Assembly: GCA_037074765.1 (NCBI GenBank)
Contig: JBAMDO010000192.1
Location: 47,986 to 111,985, forward strand
Source: Mansonella perstans
Lineage: Eukaryota; Nematoda; Chromadorea; Rhabditida; Onchocercidae
DNA length: 64,000 nt
Reading direction: 5' to 3'
The notes under the pieces are model-generated. The model was not told the origin of the DNA. It was given only the letters and a program-made list of their open reading frames with translations, and made no database searches. A program made the position numbers and the translations under genes. Shown here piece after piece: positions 43,409 through 56,964 of the stretch (position 1 is its first letter; each line of letters begins with the position of its first letter).

Positions 43409-43870
43409 AGTGCTTTGGTACACTTTTTTGCTAAAACTATCTGATAAATTAAAACTTAATCTCTGAAGTGTAAGTTTGTTATTGAAGAAGTACTGAATAT
43501 ACAAGAAAAGTTAGCCGTGTATAAGGTAATATTTGAACAAGGTATTAAAATTTTGTAATTTATCATATAACAACTACAATTTTTAATTTATAGCTGCTTT
43601 AATTGTGAGATTATTAAATTGAAGAAATCAAATTATGAATGATTAAAATAAAAAGAAGTGATTAAGTCGGTGGCATCGCTTTGAAAATTCATAATGATGA
43701 AAGATTAAGAATAACTTGACAGCCCATGTTCAAGACTTGTTGAAGTAAACGTATCAATTCAAGAGTTTTAAAATCTTCAGAATTCGGTCAAGGAAAAATT
43801 TCAAAAAACTTCAAGAAGAAAAAAATGAGAAGTTTAATTAATGAATTTGAAGCAGTAGATTGCTGAAGGA

Positions 43871-44144
43871 TTAAATGTGAATATGACGGTATATATGCAT
43901 ATTAAATGAAGTGTTCATTGATGAAAATGAATAGCCACTAAGATTTTTAGCTCCACGATTAAAAATATTTTCACTTCCAATTACTGATTTCATTCCAATT
44001 ACCGGATTCCTTCGGGAGAGTGGCAAAACGTAAGAACGAAGAGTTTCTAATCTAGCATGCGCCGCAATCAGCAAAACATTGAGATCACTTCTAAAACAGT
44101 TGACAGAGGCATTGTTCGCTGTCGCAGGTTTTATCTGATGAGTT
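43871..44144 (-). other. exon-like open frame on the minus strand
   Basis: From a catcag acceptor-like site near 44141 the minus strand is open for about 90 codons. It includes ASVNCFRSDLNVLLIAAHAR, LETLRSYVLPLSRRNPVIGM and SENIFNRGAKNLSGYSFSSM. The composition is protein-like, unlike the surrounding AT-rich DNA. No family was recognised and no partner exons were found; it may be an exon of an unrecognised gene or a remnant. Confidence 0.3.
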
Positions 44145-45264
44145 CAGGTGATGAACTGATCATAGAAATTTGTTTCCGTTGGCAAAAATCAAATCAATAA
44201 GACAAAAGCGTTATTTGGAAGCCAACTTATATTATTTTCATGGATAGCAGAAAGGTCAGTAATTTGTATTTAATATATTTTCAGTTGGCTAGAGGTGAAA
44301 AGATAGAAACGATTTCGAAATATTCCAGTCGGATATTTAGAAGCTATATTATTTATAAAAAATTTCCAGTGCATGCCTTTCTGAGATGTTACCATGATTT
44401 AGGTCATGCAAATTTCATTCCACAACTTTTATACCACTTTGACTTGTTATTATAGAAATATTTGTTAATTAAAAGCAGATAGAAATGAAAAAATCACAAA
44501 GGATAAATAGGTAAACGAAATATTATGTAATACTTCGAGATATATTGCTTAATCGATCGTAATATACCAAAATTGAAGATTTCACCAATGTCTCATTCTA
44601 GCTCACTCTATTTGTAGAATGTTAACTCACAGCGAATTAACAAACAACAACTAGCCGTTAAGATGTTTTGTTACAAATTTAATTTATTTTCGTAAATAGA
44701 AACTACAAGCAGAATGCGATTAAAATATGGTGGCTCAAAATTTCATCATTTATGAGACCGAATTTACGGACGAAAACACCAATCTGAATAACGTTCCTAT
44801 GTGAAAATGGGAATTCAGAAGCATTCAGTTTCAATTTATTATCAAAGAAGTGAAAAAGCAAGAAAATTGCAACATCAAAATCATTGGTGTTCCTTTGCTA
44901 ATCACCAATATGAAGAACTATCACAAGAAAATTTATTGCCTGTTTAAATTCTTGATTAGTGATACATGATAAGTCATTTTCAAAAGTTCTTCTTTATCAA
45001 AAATTAGAAACTAAATTGAAGACGTTAAACGAAAATATGGATAGGAAAGAGCAGAATCATTACCGATATCAAATTCATTCGAAGTAATGTAAATGATTAA
45101 AGTAAACGAATATAGGAATAAGTAATGTTTGAATTGGAAGTGGCAAGAATTTATGGTTCGGCATCAAATTATCTAACTTGTAAAGGAGAATCTATCTTGG
45201 GTTAATGGAAGGTGAACCAAGGACGACTAACTAGGACCGGATCGTCACTTCCAAAAGATTTTTT

Positions 45265-45352
45265 GGAAATATTCGAAATATTTGAATGTTCAAAATGTTC
45301 GAATGTCCGAAATATTTGAATGTTCAAAAATTCTAATTGTTCAAAATAATAA
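45265..45352. repeat. degenerate tandem repeat
   Basis: Two to three imperfect copies of a unit like gaaatatttgaatgttcaaaa lie head to tail. The copies differ by several substitutions and small gaps. Confidence 0.6.
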
Positions 45353-48338
45353 TTGGGAATCACTAAGACTCAACACCAGAAATGCCCCAATTCCCATCAA
45401 ACATGTAGGAAAAATGTCTGAGAATATTATGTGGAAATTGTGTGACATTCATACTGGCCATTTTTTGCTTCTGCTCTGCTTCACTTCTTTCTTTCTAGGA
45501 AATTAAGATTACCACATGTAAAAAGCATCACTAGAACTGACTAGAAAAAATAAATCCATAAAAAGATCCAAGTCCAGTCACAATTATAGCTATTGCTTTT
45601 GAGCAGGTCATTACACGATGATCACGTTGAAAACAATTGACCACTGCAGCAAATAACATTACCTATTTAAAAGATCGAAATATTTTGAAGAGACATTTTA
45701 TTGCAATACAATAAAATTAAACTTAATTTTTAAATCGATGACATCTTAACCTGAAATTAAAGCAAAAAAATAAAAATGATCTTCGAACACACAAAATGAT
45801 GATCTCTTCTGATTTGCATAACAATAAGCAAACTGATACAACACAACAGGGGATGCTTAAATGCTGAAAGTTCATTGCATCTGCAATCACAATTTGTAAT
45901 TCCTATAAGCTTCTATAAAACTCTAAAAACTGTTGAACAGATCTTCAATTTTCGAGCTATTCAAACTAATCTAAATCCTGAAAAAGCTTAACTTGATTAA
46001 CTATGAAAGATAGAAGCATAATTATACATTACTTTTCTCCCTAAAATTCCCGTAATTTTCACAAATGTTTGCTCCTAAATTTTTATTGAAGCTTATGGCT
46101 TCCAATTAGATTTCGATATCAAAAAAATTACACAAAAAAAAAAAAAAAAAAAAAATTGCAAGGAAGTCAGAAAATGTAAAGTCTTCAAGATTTGGATAAA
46201 GATGTTTTATCCAAATAAAGTTAAATAAAACAACGAATGACTAGGACAAATAGCTGATTAAAACTAATACAATTCTTAGCATAGTTACAAGGGAAAAAAA
46301 GCTGCAGAAAGACAAAAGAATCCGGCAACGGCATGGTTCGCGTGACTATTCACCGTATCTCTTGACAAAGTTCTCCAAGAAATTTTATAAAAAAAACTTT
46401 TTGAAAGCAGTGTTTTAAGGTGTAAATTAGGAATAGAATAATAGGTAGGGCCAATTTTTACCGACTAACTATCTCTCACGTTTAGATATAGATCCTATAT
46501 GAAACAATTTAATACAATTTTCGTGGAAGGAATAAATCCATAATTCATTCAAATTTGTTAAAGCCGATAAATATTCCAAATTTTGGCCTACAGAGTAGCA
46601 ATAAAAGTAGAACCTCGTAAAACTGAATGGAAATTGTAAATTATGCATTAGTTACTGCATTTATTTAGGGACTGGTATCACTTTTTTGCTTTGTAAAAAT
46701 CCATGAAAAGTGTATTTAAATTTAACGATTCAGATGTTAAAAATGTTTGTTATTTCGTGATTCACATCTAAATCTCTTAAGTTTCGAAAGAATAAAAACT
46801 GGATAAATTAGAATGCGTAATGCTGCCTCAATCAATCTAAATTAGCGAAACCGACAATAACTTTGTTTGATGCAGCAATATTTGTTTGAAATTAACACAA
46901 TTTTGACAAGTGACACAATCCATTTGGTATGTGCACTTGGATGCACTGTGATAAATGTTAGAAATTATATGTAAGAGTATGAATGGTTTTTCAAAAGTCT
47001 TAATTTCTAGGCTATTGGATCTTTTCCAAAATCAGCACAAGCTAACCACATGTGGGGAATGATTTCTGAAGAGCAGATAAGTAGTTATTTGGACGTGAAA
47101 AGTGAGAAATGACAAAAATTTCAAACTCTTCAAGTTTATTGCAAAAAATTATTCCCCATATTTTATTTTATAAATTTAATCACAAACAGTCCAGAAAAGA
47201 TAAAAACCATCATGACCTTTTGGCACGCTACTTTTAAAATAACCAGCAGAGATATTTTGAATCCTCCATCTTTATCACTATTACATTAAGAAACAGACGT
47301 GTTTCACTTCAATACTTTCGAAGCCAAAGCGTGGAAAATCAGACACTGCATCGAATGAAAATACATAACGATTCCACAGAATAAAACTGTGGCTAACAAA
47401 TAAGACTACATTGATATTTTTACACTTCAAAACATTTTAGGTAGCATATTTGCTTAAGCCATTGCACTTTTTGCACATCTAAAAAGAACCTTGACGTGAG
47501 TAGAAGGGCTTGTTACCTTTTTATGACATTTTTAATCTTGCTTGATAATAGGAATATTCGGACATGTATTGCAGAAGTGGATATTGATCAAGATACGTTG
47601 ATACCTTGACTGCTTGTTAATTGTGCAGTATGAAAGCCTGAAGAGTCAAAGGAGAAATTCAAAAACACGATCTAAATTTCCAAAACGATGGAAAAGATAA
47701 ATTAAGATGCAAGAATTTTTTTTTCCATACGGAAAACTAACTTTCATGGTGTTGAAAAATTGCGAAGAGCAATGCATTGTGATAATAGTGCGGCAGCTGT
47801 AGCCTATTTGCCCAGCTAGAATGGAACTAAGGTTTTAACGCTTTCAGACTTTACATCATTACATACATGCATAAATAGCATTATTGATTTTGGCTGAAAT
47901 GAAATGAAGTCTACTTTCTTTTCATTTTCTATTATTGTTATTGTTATGCAAGCCGAAAAATTAGAATTTGCTGATTACATCTCTGAATGGATACGTCTTA
48001 AAAATATAATATTCCTGTAGATCCTCGTCTACAATAAGCATTTTGGAGAAAAATCGCTTTAAACTACGATTCCAAAGAAATATTGAAAACTGGAAGCCTC
48101 AAAAATACAGGAGATACTAAAATGTACGGAAAGTATACGACTAGGAAAAACGCCAAATGCTAAGCAAGGAATAAAAATTTATAAGAAAAAATACCAAGGC
48201 ATTGTCTTAAAGAACGAAAAGTGTACAATTTAAAAGTCGTGAATGAAAAAACCATTCATATTTTTGTGATTCGATTGCCGTAATACAAAAAATGAGATAA
48301 ATGAATTGCTGAGATTCTTTGCTAGGATCTACTAATTT

Positions 48339-48587
48339 ATGCCCACTCCATATCATTCAGGATGGACAAAAGTAACCTGGGATATTTATAATGAGAAGGA
48401 TTGCAAATGGAACTTATGTACCACTGAAACTGAAGGGGAAGTATGGATAGCACTGGGAGTTTGCTGGGTTAGAAGTAACAAGCAAGTGGTACGACAAAAG
48501 AATAGAGGGAATGAAAAACAGAGAGGGATTACCTCATTAAATGGTCTTCTGTTTATTGCATTTATGGTACCTATGGGATGTGGATAA
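48339..48587 (+). other. open frame in a less AT-rich patch, doubtful
   Basis: An ATG-initiated frame of 82 codons reads MPTPYHSGWTKVTWDIYNEK near its start and is rich in Trp, Lys and Gly. The local composition is richer in G than the flanks. No family, splice context or signal was seen; it may be chance. Confidence 0.15.
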
Positions 48588-51271
48588 CATTACAATACGT
48601 ATCAGACTCATAAGACATCACGCAATTCTTTCCTTAAAGCGAATGAATATCTTTCCGGACATTATCCACCAGAAATAAGGCCTAATCTAAAACGGTCAGT
48701 TTTGAGTTGCTACGGGAAAACACAGCGAGGAGTTTTTTCAGCGCTCTCGTTCTCTTGAAAATTGAATTGTTATATGAAAATTGGATGAGTCGATTATTTT
48801 ATATGAGTTTATCCTAAATCACTAAAAACGGCCAATTTTTAAATTTAATGAAGAACCTCGCAAAACAGAACTCTGGAGAAAATTCTAAATGGTAAACAAT
48901 TTGTTTACATTAGACTGCTTGCCCTTCTTTTCGCATTCATATGTAATCTAACGAAAGCAAAATCAATAATTATTCATATCAACCCAATTACATTAAAGCT
49001 ATAATTATGTAGCTAGAAGGGATTAATAATCTACACAAATATACCAAACTGGGAAAAGTCGCTGAACGAACTTTTGCAAAAAGGGCAACATATCAGTATC
49101 AATAAGATGAAATAGCCAAAGTGCGTCCTGCGTACAACGTCCAACAATTGCAGCTATGAAAAGAGAGAAGCTCCACTGCAAGTACGAAGGTCACAACAAT
49201 CAATCAGCAACAGCATTTGACACAATGTCAGTTGAGTGGCAGTTGAAGCCATTTGTGAGAGAGGGTCAAATAGCCCAAACCACAAAAGTAGAGACAAATT
49301 CCTGACAAAATCTCTTTAAAAAGAAATCGGAAAAGCCTACTCCCAAAAGAACATAGTATACTCAGAGACTTATTTATTGTATATATCGTTAACGCTAAGA
49401 AATCTCTTATTGTTTCTCGAACTTAACAATGACTTACAACCTCCTTCATCAGGTTTTGTCAGCGTCAGCCAATAATTATTCATCTATAACAAACAACGGT
49501 AACAATCTGTACCCGCAAACAACCGCTTCTTCGTTTCTTTTGACAAAATAATTAACCTCACTTAGCTTATTTGTTCCAAACTTACAGCATTTGCCACATC
49601 ACAGGATATTTGAAAACAACAATAAATCTTCATGTTCTTCAACCTTTAACAATAACAGATTAAAATAAACAATGCGAATATTCTTTTCTATAACAACACA
49701 TTTGCCATAATAAAAGTATTTCCAACAAATACTTAACAGCAGAAAAGCATTAGTCCTTTCTCACTATGAAATACAGGAAAATGGATTCCACTGAAAGAAA
49801 TCCAGTACTTCCAGCAATTCATTTCAAATTCTTCGGATTATAACAACTATTAGACCTAATTTAAGAATTTCTAGTGAACGGTGAAATTAGCAATATACAA
49901 GAGAGATATTTCTCAAAACGCACAAAAGGTAAGGTTTTCGAAAGTCTCAAACAAATATGATAATGTAATAATGTTCAACATATATTACACACTGCGAAAA
50001 AACTTCGTAAAGCAAAAGGAGTCACCACTGGATGCAAATACTTACATAACAAAAGATTTGTTTATAAGATGAAAAAAGCTACTACATATAACTGCTTCTT
50101 ACCTCTGAAAATAATTTCAGGCGTAAGTGGCATACAAAAATACAACGCGAATATAAAAGACCAGAAATCATCGCCCATCTTATAAAAATTTTGCACCGTT
50201 GAAATTTCCCTGCACCCGGCAAATAAAATACGGAAGCTCATAATAATGAATGTAATAAATTACATTTCTGTTTGCACTTGAATCAACCCTAAAATAATGC
50301 AGTTATGATTAAAACTTTTGAAAGCATTGGCACGATTTCATAAGTGGGTTCCAATAAATGCCTTCCACTTCCTTTTTGAAAACAAAATTTCTTTGCAACT
50401 AACATAATTTGATAAAAAAAAAACGGAGTAGAAATGACTAGCAAAAAAAATGTAAACCTGCAATATCATACAAAGACTGAAAAAAATTCAAAGAAAACAG
50501 TTTCATAAAACAAGAGTAAAAATAAGGGACATTTTAAACAAAGTCTGTTTTCAATACAAATTTGAGCTTACCAAAAACAAAGCGAAATTTCAGGAGTTCA
50601 AGCCGGCAAAAAGGAGCAGCCTCTTTGCTGCTGTCTCATCATGTTTCAAAAATAATTACGCTCAGATCAGTCACCAATAAAAAATAAAATTTCAGTGAAC
50701 ATCACAACGGTCTATATAAATTGGAGTGGAGATGAAGAAAAAAAAACGACTCAAAAAATGAATCTATTTCAGTGGTTCAATCCTACTCCATTAAATATTA
50801 TATCCTTGACATCAAAAACTCAAAAACAAATACCTAGACTCCATATATGAAGTGAAAGGATCGAAATATATACAGGTTAAATGGCTCCTCAATTAAAGCA
50901 AATTCGAACGATTCGTCGTTTGCAATTCTGCATCATTTTTACTTTTCTCGGCTTCGAAAAGATGTCGACGGCGCCAAGCCGGCCCCAGCTTCAACAAATA
51001 CTGAATCACTATTCAATTCTTTTTATTTCTATTCTGCTTCTAAGTACATTACGTTAAGATCCATATAAATTCATAAAGATATTTTGGAAAATTATCCCAG
51101 TACTGAATACGCATCGACTAAAAGACGGTGGATTTTTATTTCTAAAGTTGAACACAACTCTCTTAAAAATTTTGAAAATAGTTCGATTTACTTGATGAAA
51201 ATGAGTTAAATAACAATATAAAGAAAATCTTCAAATTTTATTCGCTATATTATCAATGTTTTTATAGCGAA

Positions 51272-54200
51272 TTAATGGTAGACCTTTCTAAGAAGTCCAC
51301 GTAGTTTCTCCATTTCACAACGCATCGTACTGCAATATTGCACACAATCCCACATCATTCGTGCTATATCAATGTCATCGCGTGTATCCATCGGAATGTC
51401 TTTATGAAGTGGTGCGGAAAGTCGAAAAAACGGTACATTAATATTGTGACACCAAGAACGAGCTCGCTCAACCGGCGCTCCTTCCGTTGCTGTTACCTAA
51501 AAAATGTAATTAAGAAGTATTGTTGTCCATGCTGTACATATATTTATATATTACATTATATCCAGAACTTTCAAAAATTGTAAAACCGAAAACATTCAGT
51601 GCGTAAAATACCTGCTCGACGAGTATAACTCCGAGATTCTTGATGGCAACAGCGGAGGAATATGGGTTTGATGAGATTTCCAAATTTGATGTTGATAAAG
51701 GCATTGTTGGAATAGCACCGGTACCGACACTTAATAAACATCCAATCTGTATGGCATTATCATCCGAACTTGTCTGAAAAACACTTGAAAACCATGTTGC
51801 ATATAATGGCATTCAATTTTTTTTCAAATCAGAACAAAGCAAAAAGGCGTACGAGAAAGCAAACAATTAATTAACCATTTTTTGGTCAACTTCTCAAGAA
51901 ATTTGCAAAAACTCACAACTAGTTTGAAATTTGCCATCTATATACTACCGAAACATAAAACATATGAAATCACTAATCTGTAAACCTACCAAAAAATGCT
52001 TTGTAGTATTCCAAAAAGCTAATTCAGAAAGCAATTCTAAGGCAGGGTTATTTGAAATAATACCGCCGTCAATATATCTATTATCAACAGAACTAAAATA
52101 TGTTGGTGCTGCTGAAGTTCGCCGTAGCGCTTTCCATAGCAATATATCTGCAAAGGTAAAAACTGTTAATTTTGAACAATACAAAAGAACTGGTAGAACG
52201 GTGACTACTTTTCTATATAAAATTGTCGAATCTCGAAGATTCAATAAATATAAATACCAGCGGGATCGGTATATCCAAAGGATAAATTTTCTTCGTCTGA
52301 CAAAGGCAATCGAAAATTTCGCATTAATTCCAAGCGCACTGGGAAGCAATCTGCTCGTACTGTTGTCAAAATCATTCTTAAAAGCAAGAATAAATTTCAT
52401 ACATTGCTCTACTTAATCATGTAACACTAAAAAAATGTTACAAACATAAGTCAATAGAAGGAGTCCATCATAATTACTTAGGCCAAGGTATAGAAGCGAG
52501 GGTCTTATCTGTACCAACTTCTGTTTGTATAAATGATTCTAATGAAGCCGTATTATACGGCCGGGACCAGCTGTCAAAAATAAGATCCTTCAGTCTCAAA
52601 TAGATTTGCTGACATTCACGCAGTGTTCTTCCTGTAAACAAAATCTGAATTAATCAATTGAAGAATTACTATAGGGTTGCAGCAGCAACACACTGGGAGT
52701 GACTTTAACTATATGTTAATATTATCTAAAAAAACACCAACCTAACGCTAAAGCGGCAGCAATGATTCCACCTGTAGAGGTACCAGCAACCATATCAAAA
52801 TATGAAAAAAATGGTTCTTCCATTACTTTCTCAAGTTCCAATAGCATCTGAAACAAGAAGAACACTACCATTTAATTATCCTTTCTTTCAATCATATCAC
52901 GGCCAAATTTCAAGTTCAAATATAAAAAATGAGAAAGATGTAGAAACAATTAATACTTGTATGATAACAAGACCGCGAATTCCACCACCATCAAGTGACA
53001 ACAAATTCACAAAACCCGGAGTTTCCTTCTTTACTGTCAATTCTTCCAATTTCTTCATCATTCGTTCGTAACAAAACTAAAATATCTAATAATGACAAAA
53101 CAAATATCAAGTTCCAGATCTTGAAATTCCAATCTTCAGCACACTCAAAACATACAAAATTGCTAATGCACAATGTGCACAAACCTTCTGCTTAAAATCC
53201 TGAATAGAATTGCTGACTTTAACATCTACGGATGTTTCCAGATCATCCATGAAAGCAGAACTACCAGTTCGAGGAATCATATAATTTTCAGCACTTTCTA
53301 TCAATGACCATGAAGCATCTTTCATTTCATCTAGCTTCTTGCCATTCACACATCCAGAAACACAACCACTTTTCCCTCCACTTTCACAACGGCGTGCACC
53401 ACAAATTGCAAGACTTTTCACCAAATCCCATCTGAAAACAAAATTTTTGTAAACAAATTTACAGGTAAAATATAATCCAAAAACTTTATAACCATTAAAA
53501 CTCTGAACTTACTCCTGAAGCTTAGAAGCAAGATGTCGTGGTGTCTCGCCGTGTTTATTCCTTACGTTTGGATCAGCGCCTAAGCACAGAAGTAATCGAG
53601 TCATTAATAAATCCCTTCTTGAAACAGACAAATGAAGTGCAGTGTCACCACTTTGATCTGACACATTCAAGTCGCAGTTATAGGACGACAAAGTCATGAC
53701 CATACCTAGGAATTACTTTTGAATTAACTGAGATGGCTTTTTTCCAAATAGTAAGGAATGTAGAAGAGCACATGACACAGATGATCACGAAAACTACTAA
53801 CCAACATCACCCCTACTGACATACATATGAATCGGTGCCTGTCCAGCATTGTTTCGAGCATTCAGATCAAGTTCCTTGTGCTTAATAGATAGTAAACCCA
53901 TTAGTGGTGTTTTAAACTGCGCTGCATGCAATACCGTGTTCCCCGTAGCTGGATCATTTTCATGTAACAAATTGGGATAAGCTTCCAGTAATGTCCGAAT
54001 TACTTCAGCTGATTTCCCTTTACTTTGCATCGCTTCAAAAAGTGAAGATCGTCCGGCAACACGAATATTGACTTCAGCACCATGTGAAATTAATGTTGAT
54101 AAAATCCGTGGATTCGCATTTCGAATTGCAATCATTACGGGAGTATATCCATCATGATTGGTTGTATTCAAAAGAGAATGCGTCTTATCAAATTCCCAAA

Positions 54201-56004
54201 GCAATTCTAACATAGTCACCGATGCTAAGGCAGCATAATGTAATGAATTATTCCCTTTAATATCTCGTGCTGCCGGATCGGCACCAAGTTCCAGGAGTCT
54301 CCGGACGATTTCCAAGCGGTGCATTTCAATCGCAAGCATCAACGGATAACGACCTTCTGGCTGCGCAGTTACCTGAAGCATCCTGAAAAGCCAGTGCGGT
54401 TCCAAAATTATGAAATATTGTCGAGCAAAAATCAGTACTGTGTCTTCTGTACATAGTCTTGAAACGACTTACACATCAAATAAACCCTCATTTGTCGCCT
54501 GAAATCTTGCAATGCTTTCATCTGCAAAAAAATCCACCCGATTTGTCGCAATTGCAATTGGAACAATTAGCCAGAGCGGATGAGCACGCAGCGCAGTTAC
54601 CAAATCTCGTACTAGCCTACGATTATCGCTCTGCATGTCTGTAAAGAAGTTAACAGTTGACCATGAAAGAATATGCGAGACAAGGATTCATAATGAAACG
54701 CTTCCGAATTAAGAATTCATCAGGGAGTAAAATATACTTACCAAGCAACATAAACAGTGCTTCACAGTCATAGCATCGATTACATAAATCGATAGCTTCT
54801 TGAATTTCATGGGTTCGGAATATGCTTACAGTAACAGGCAATTCAACCTCTTCTGGCCTGTTACTGATTTTTTCATTTTCTTTCGAAAATAGTACATGGA
54901 ATAATGGTGCTGCAGGTCGATTTTTCAGTGTGCCTTGCACAACGCGTAATCCTTTCTTGCTGTCACTGTGAGGATAGACGGAATTATGGGCTCGTAACAA
55001 TTCAACCGGAAATGGCACTACCTGAACAACAGAATCAGTGAAATACACGATTTTCTCTCTAATGAAATCAGTAGTTCATATCTAATGTCATAAGCAAAGA
55101 GTAAAAAATAAAATACTTCATAACAATCGGACGGTATCCAGTAATCTTCACCAAAAACGCGTTCTCGTGCGCTTGACCAAAGCTCACCAAGTTTATGTGA
55201 AACTTGCGCTAATGAAAACAAACTGAAAACTTTGAAATATTAAAAAGATATAAAATCATGTCAATTTCATGAAAATTCTGCTAACATGTTACATTAGTGC
55301 TGCCGATTACAGTCTGCTAAAGACTGATTTTACTCATCTGCACTGCTGCATAGCAAAGAATTTTCCATGTACCTACGAAAACCTGACCTTGGTTTGACTG
55401 GGGTTTTCCTTGTTGTTGGTGACGGTGGTGGTGTAGGACCACCTTTTTCAGTTGCCACTGCCGTTGATGGAATATTTTCCATCTCAGATAAAGTAGCCGT
55501 CGATGTTGTTTCGATATTCGCTTCAGTCTTATCGATTTCTCGCGACGATGATAAATTGTCAGATGATTCGCTGCTTGTTGTAGTTAAGTCATTGTACAGC
55601 AACGAAGTGGAACCAATTTGCTCGTCAGTTACTTCAAATGGCTTTTCATCCTCATTTTTACTTCCATCACTTAACTTCGAACTAATGTCCGTGACAATAG
55701 TTTTTGATGTCGATGTATTTTCATCCTCATTTTTACTTCCATCACTTAACTTCGAACTAATGTCCGTGACAATAGTTTTTGATGTCGATGTATTTTCATC
55801 CTCATTTTTACTTCCATCATACTTCGATAATGTCTGTTTTTTTTTTTTTTCATTTTTACTTCCATCACTTAACTTCGAACTAATGTCCGTGACAATAGTT
55901 TTTGATGTCGATGTATTTTCATCCTCATTTTTACTTCCATCACTTAACTTCGAACTAATGTCCGTGACAATAGTTTTTGATGTCGATGTATTTAAATCGG
56001 TCAT
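51272..56004 (-). CDS. calcium-independent phospholipase A2, group VI (PLA2G6-like), with repeat-bearing N-terminus
   Basis: Fourteen exons, in transcript order: 56004-55334, 55222-55117, 55021-54742, 54638-54473, 54382-53802, 53705-53513, 53431-53185, 53076-52957, 52847-52742, 52631-52478, 52376-52258, 52147-51990, 51773-51612, 51496-51272; all phases join, giving 1095 aa (human PLA2G6 has 806). Residues 1-223 (exon 1) are a Ser/Thr/Asp/Glu-rich extension carrying perfect 25-residue repeats. Ankyrin repeats occupy the middle ([35 protein letters not shown]). The patatin domain has the nucleotide-binding loop DGGGIRG (777-783), the lipase elbow GTSTG (catalytic Ser about 812) and DGG (Asp about 941), so it should be active. 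The enzyme frees sn-2 fatty acids from phospholipids in membrane remodelling. The start is the first ATG after an in-frame TAG four codons upstream. Exon 11 uses a taag acceptor but joins cleanly. Confidence 0.95.
55643..55990 (-). repeat. 75-base in-frame coding repeat in iPLA2 exon 1
   Basis: Three identical 75-base units lie at 55643-55717, 55718-55792 and 55916-55990. A fourth, at 55793-55915, is lengthened to 123 bases by a segment with a 14-base A/T homopolymer. Each unit encodes 25 residues ([15 protein letters not shown], then [10 protein letters not shown]), and the insert encodes [10 protein letters not shown]. The absence of any substitution between three copies points to recent duplication or gene conversion. 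The lengths keep the frame open. Confidence 0.92.
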
Positions 56005-56914
56005 TGAATTTGTCTATCGCTTCCTTCGTTTTTCATTATTCATCAGAATGGCTCTCACCTTTAAAAACAAACACTGATTAATATACGTTAATGAGAAAAA
56101 ATACACTACATTTTATTTGACGATAACATAATTACCATTGGTATTAAAAAACGTCTGACTTCAATTTTTTTTTTTTTTGCGCTTGAATGATCTTCTTAAA
56201 CATATTCCTCAATCATTATGAATGTACTTTATGAAGGCATCCCCGAATTGCAACAATTCATATGTTACAATACTTTTAAGTTATATAGTGGATCTTCGTT
56301 CAGTTAAAAATGATTGCCGGCCCAGTGATGTTGTATACATGATTTGGCGGGCAAAATATATATGCCTAAACGATATTCTAAGAAGAAATTAGTGAGCAAA
56401 TAGGACGTTTGTTGAAAATGTATTCAGCAGATAAATTTGTTGCTTCACTTCTTATTTTTATGAATTTTGTTTCAAACTAATTAACAGCTTTTCATTAATA
56501 AAAACGCTATAACACCTAATGAATGTTCAGTTTGTATACAGAAAAGCTTAAAATTAGCAAATTAAACTCTCCAAAATGCAATATCACACAATTTGTACCG
56601 ATATTCAGATTCTGGCAAGAAAATCTCTGCCCGATATTTAAAGTCTGATAAGAAATCTGATAATACGAATGATTTTCGAACACTCTCTCTTCCCACATAT
56701 CTATTACCTTATAACCTTTGGCTAAACACTGTTTTCAAGCCAACACTACAGAAATCTCCGGTACACCCCAACGTTACCATTCCTTTGCTAACGTCCGTCA
56801 AACACTAACCGTGATTTGACTCTGAAGTTATTCATTTGATGAAGATCACAAATGTGACTCTATGCAAATTTTATATACCAAACAGAAGCTACCTGTTATG
56901 CAGAGGACAGTTTA

Positions 56915-56964
56915 CGAGAGAGAAAGAGAGAAGTAGAAAGGGAAAAAGAGAGAAAAAGAAGTCG
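56915..56964. repeat. polypurine GA tract
   Basis: The plus strand is almost all A and G over about 50 bases (gagagagaaagagagaag and onward). It lies in the shared upstream region of two divergent genes, where such tracts can be nucleosome-poor. Confidence 0.7.

Larger units (their letters stand above)
39756..51271. other. 11.5 kb AT-rich region with no confident gene
   Basis: No recognisable protein family, RNA gene or mobile-element coding region was found. The region has many poly-A/T runs (for example near 43106, 46134 and 50420), tandem-like degenerate repeats and three weak coding-like pieces listed separately. It probably includes the promoter of the minus-strand cysteine-rich gene at its left end and the 3' UTR of the iPLA2 gene at its right end (minus-strand AATAAA at 51022-51027). 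Confidence 0.45.

Noticed and set aside
51931..52416. 161-codon open frame on the plus strand
   Set aside because: It runs antisense across iPLA2 exons 11 and 12 and the intron between them; the minus strand carries the conserved DGG motif and correct splice phases.
55367..56077. 236-codon open frame on the plus strand
   Set aside because: It is the antisense of iPLA2 exon 1. The 75-base repeat keeps all frames that lack a stop in one unit open in every unit, so its length is not evidence of coding.
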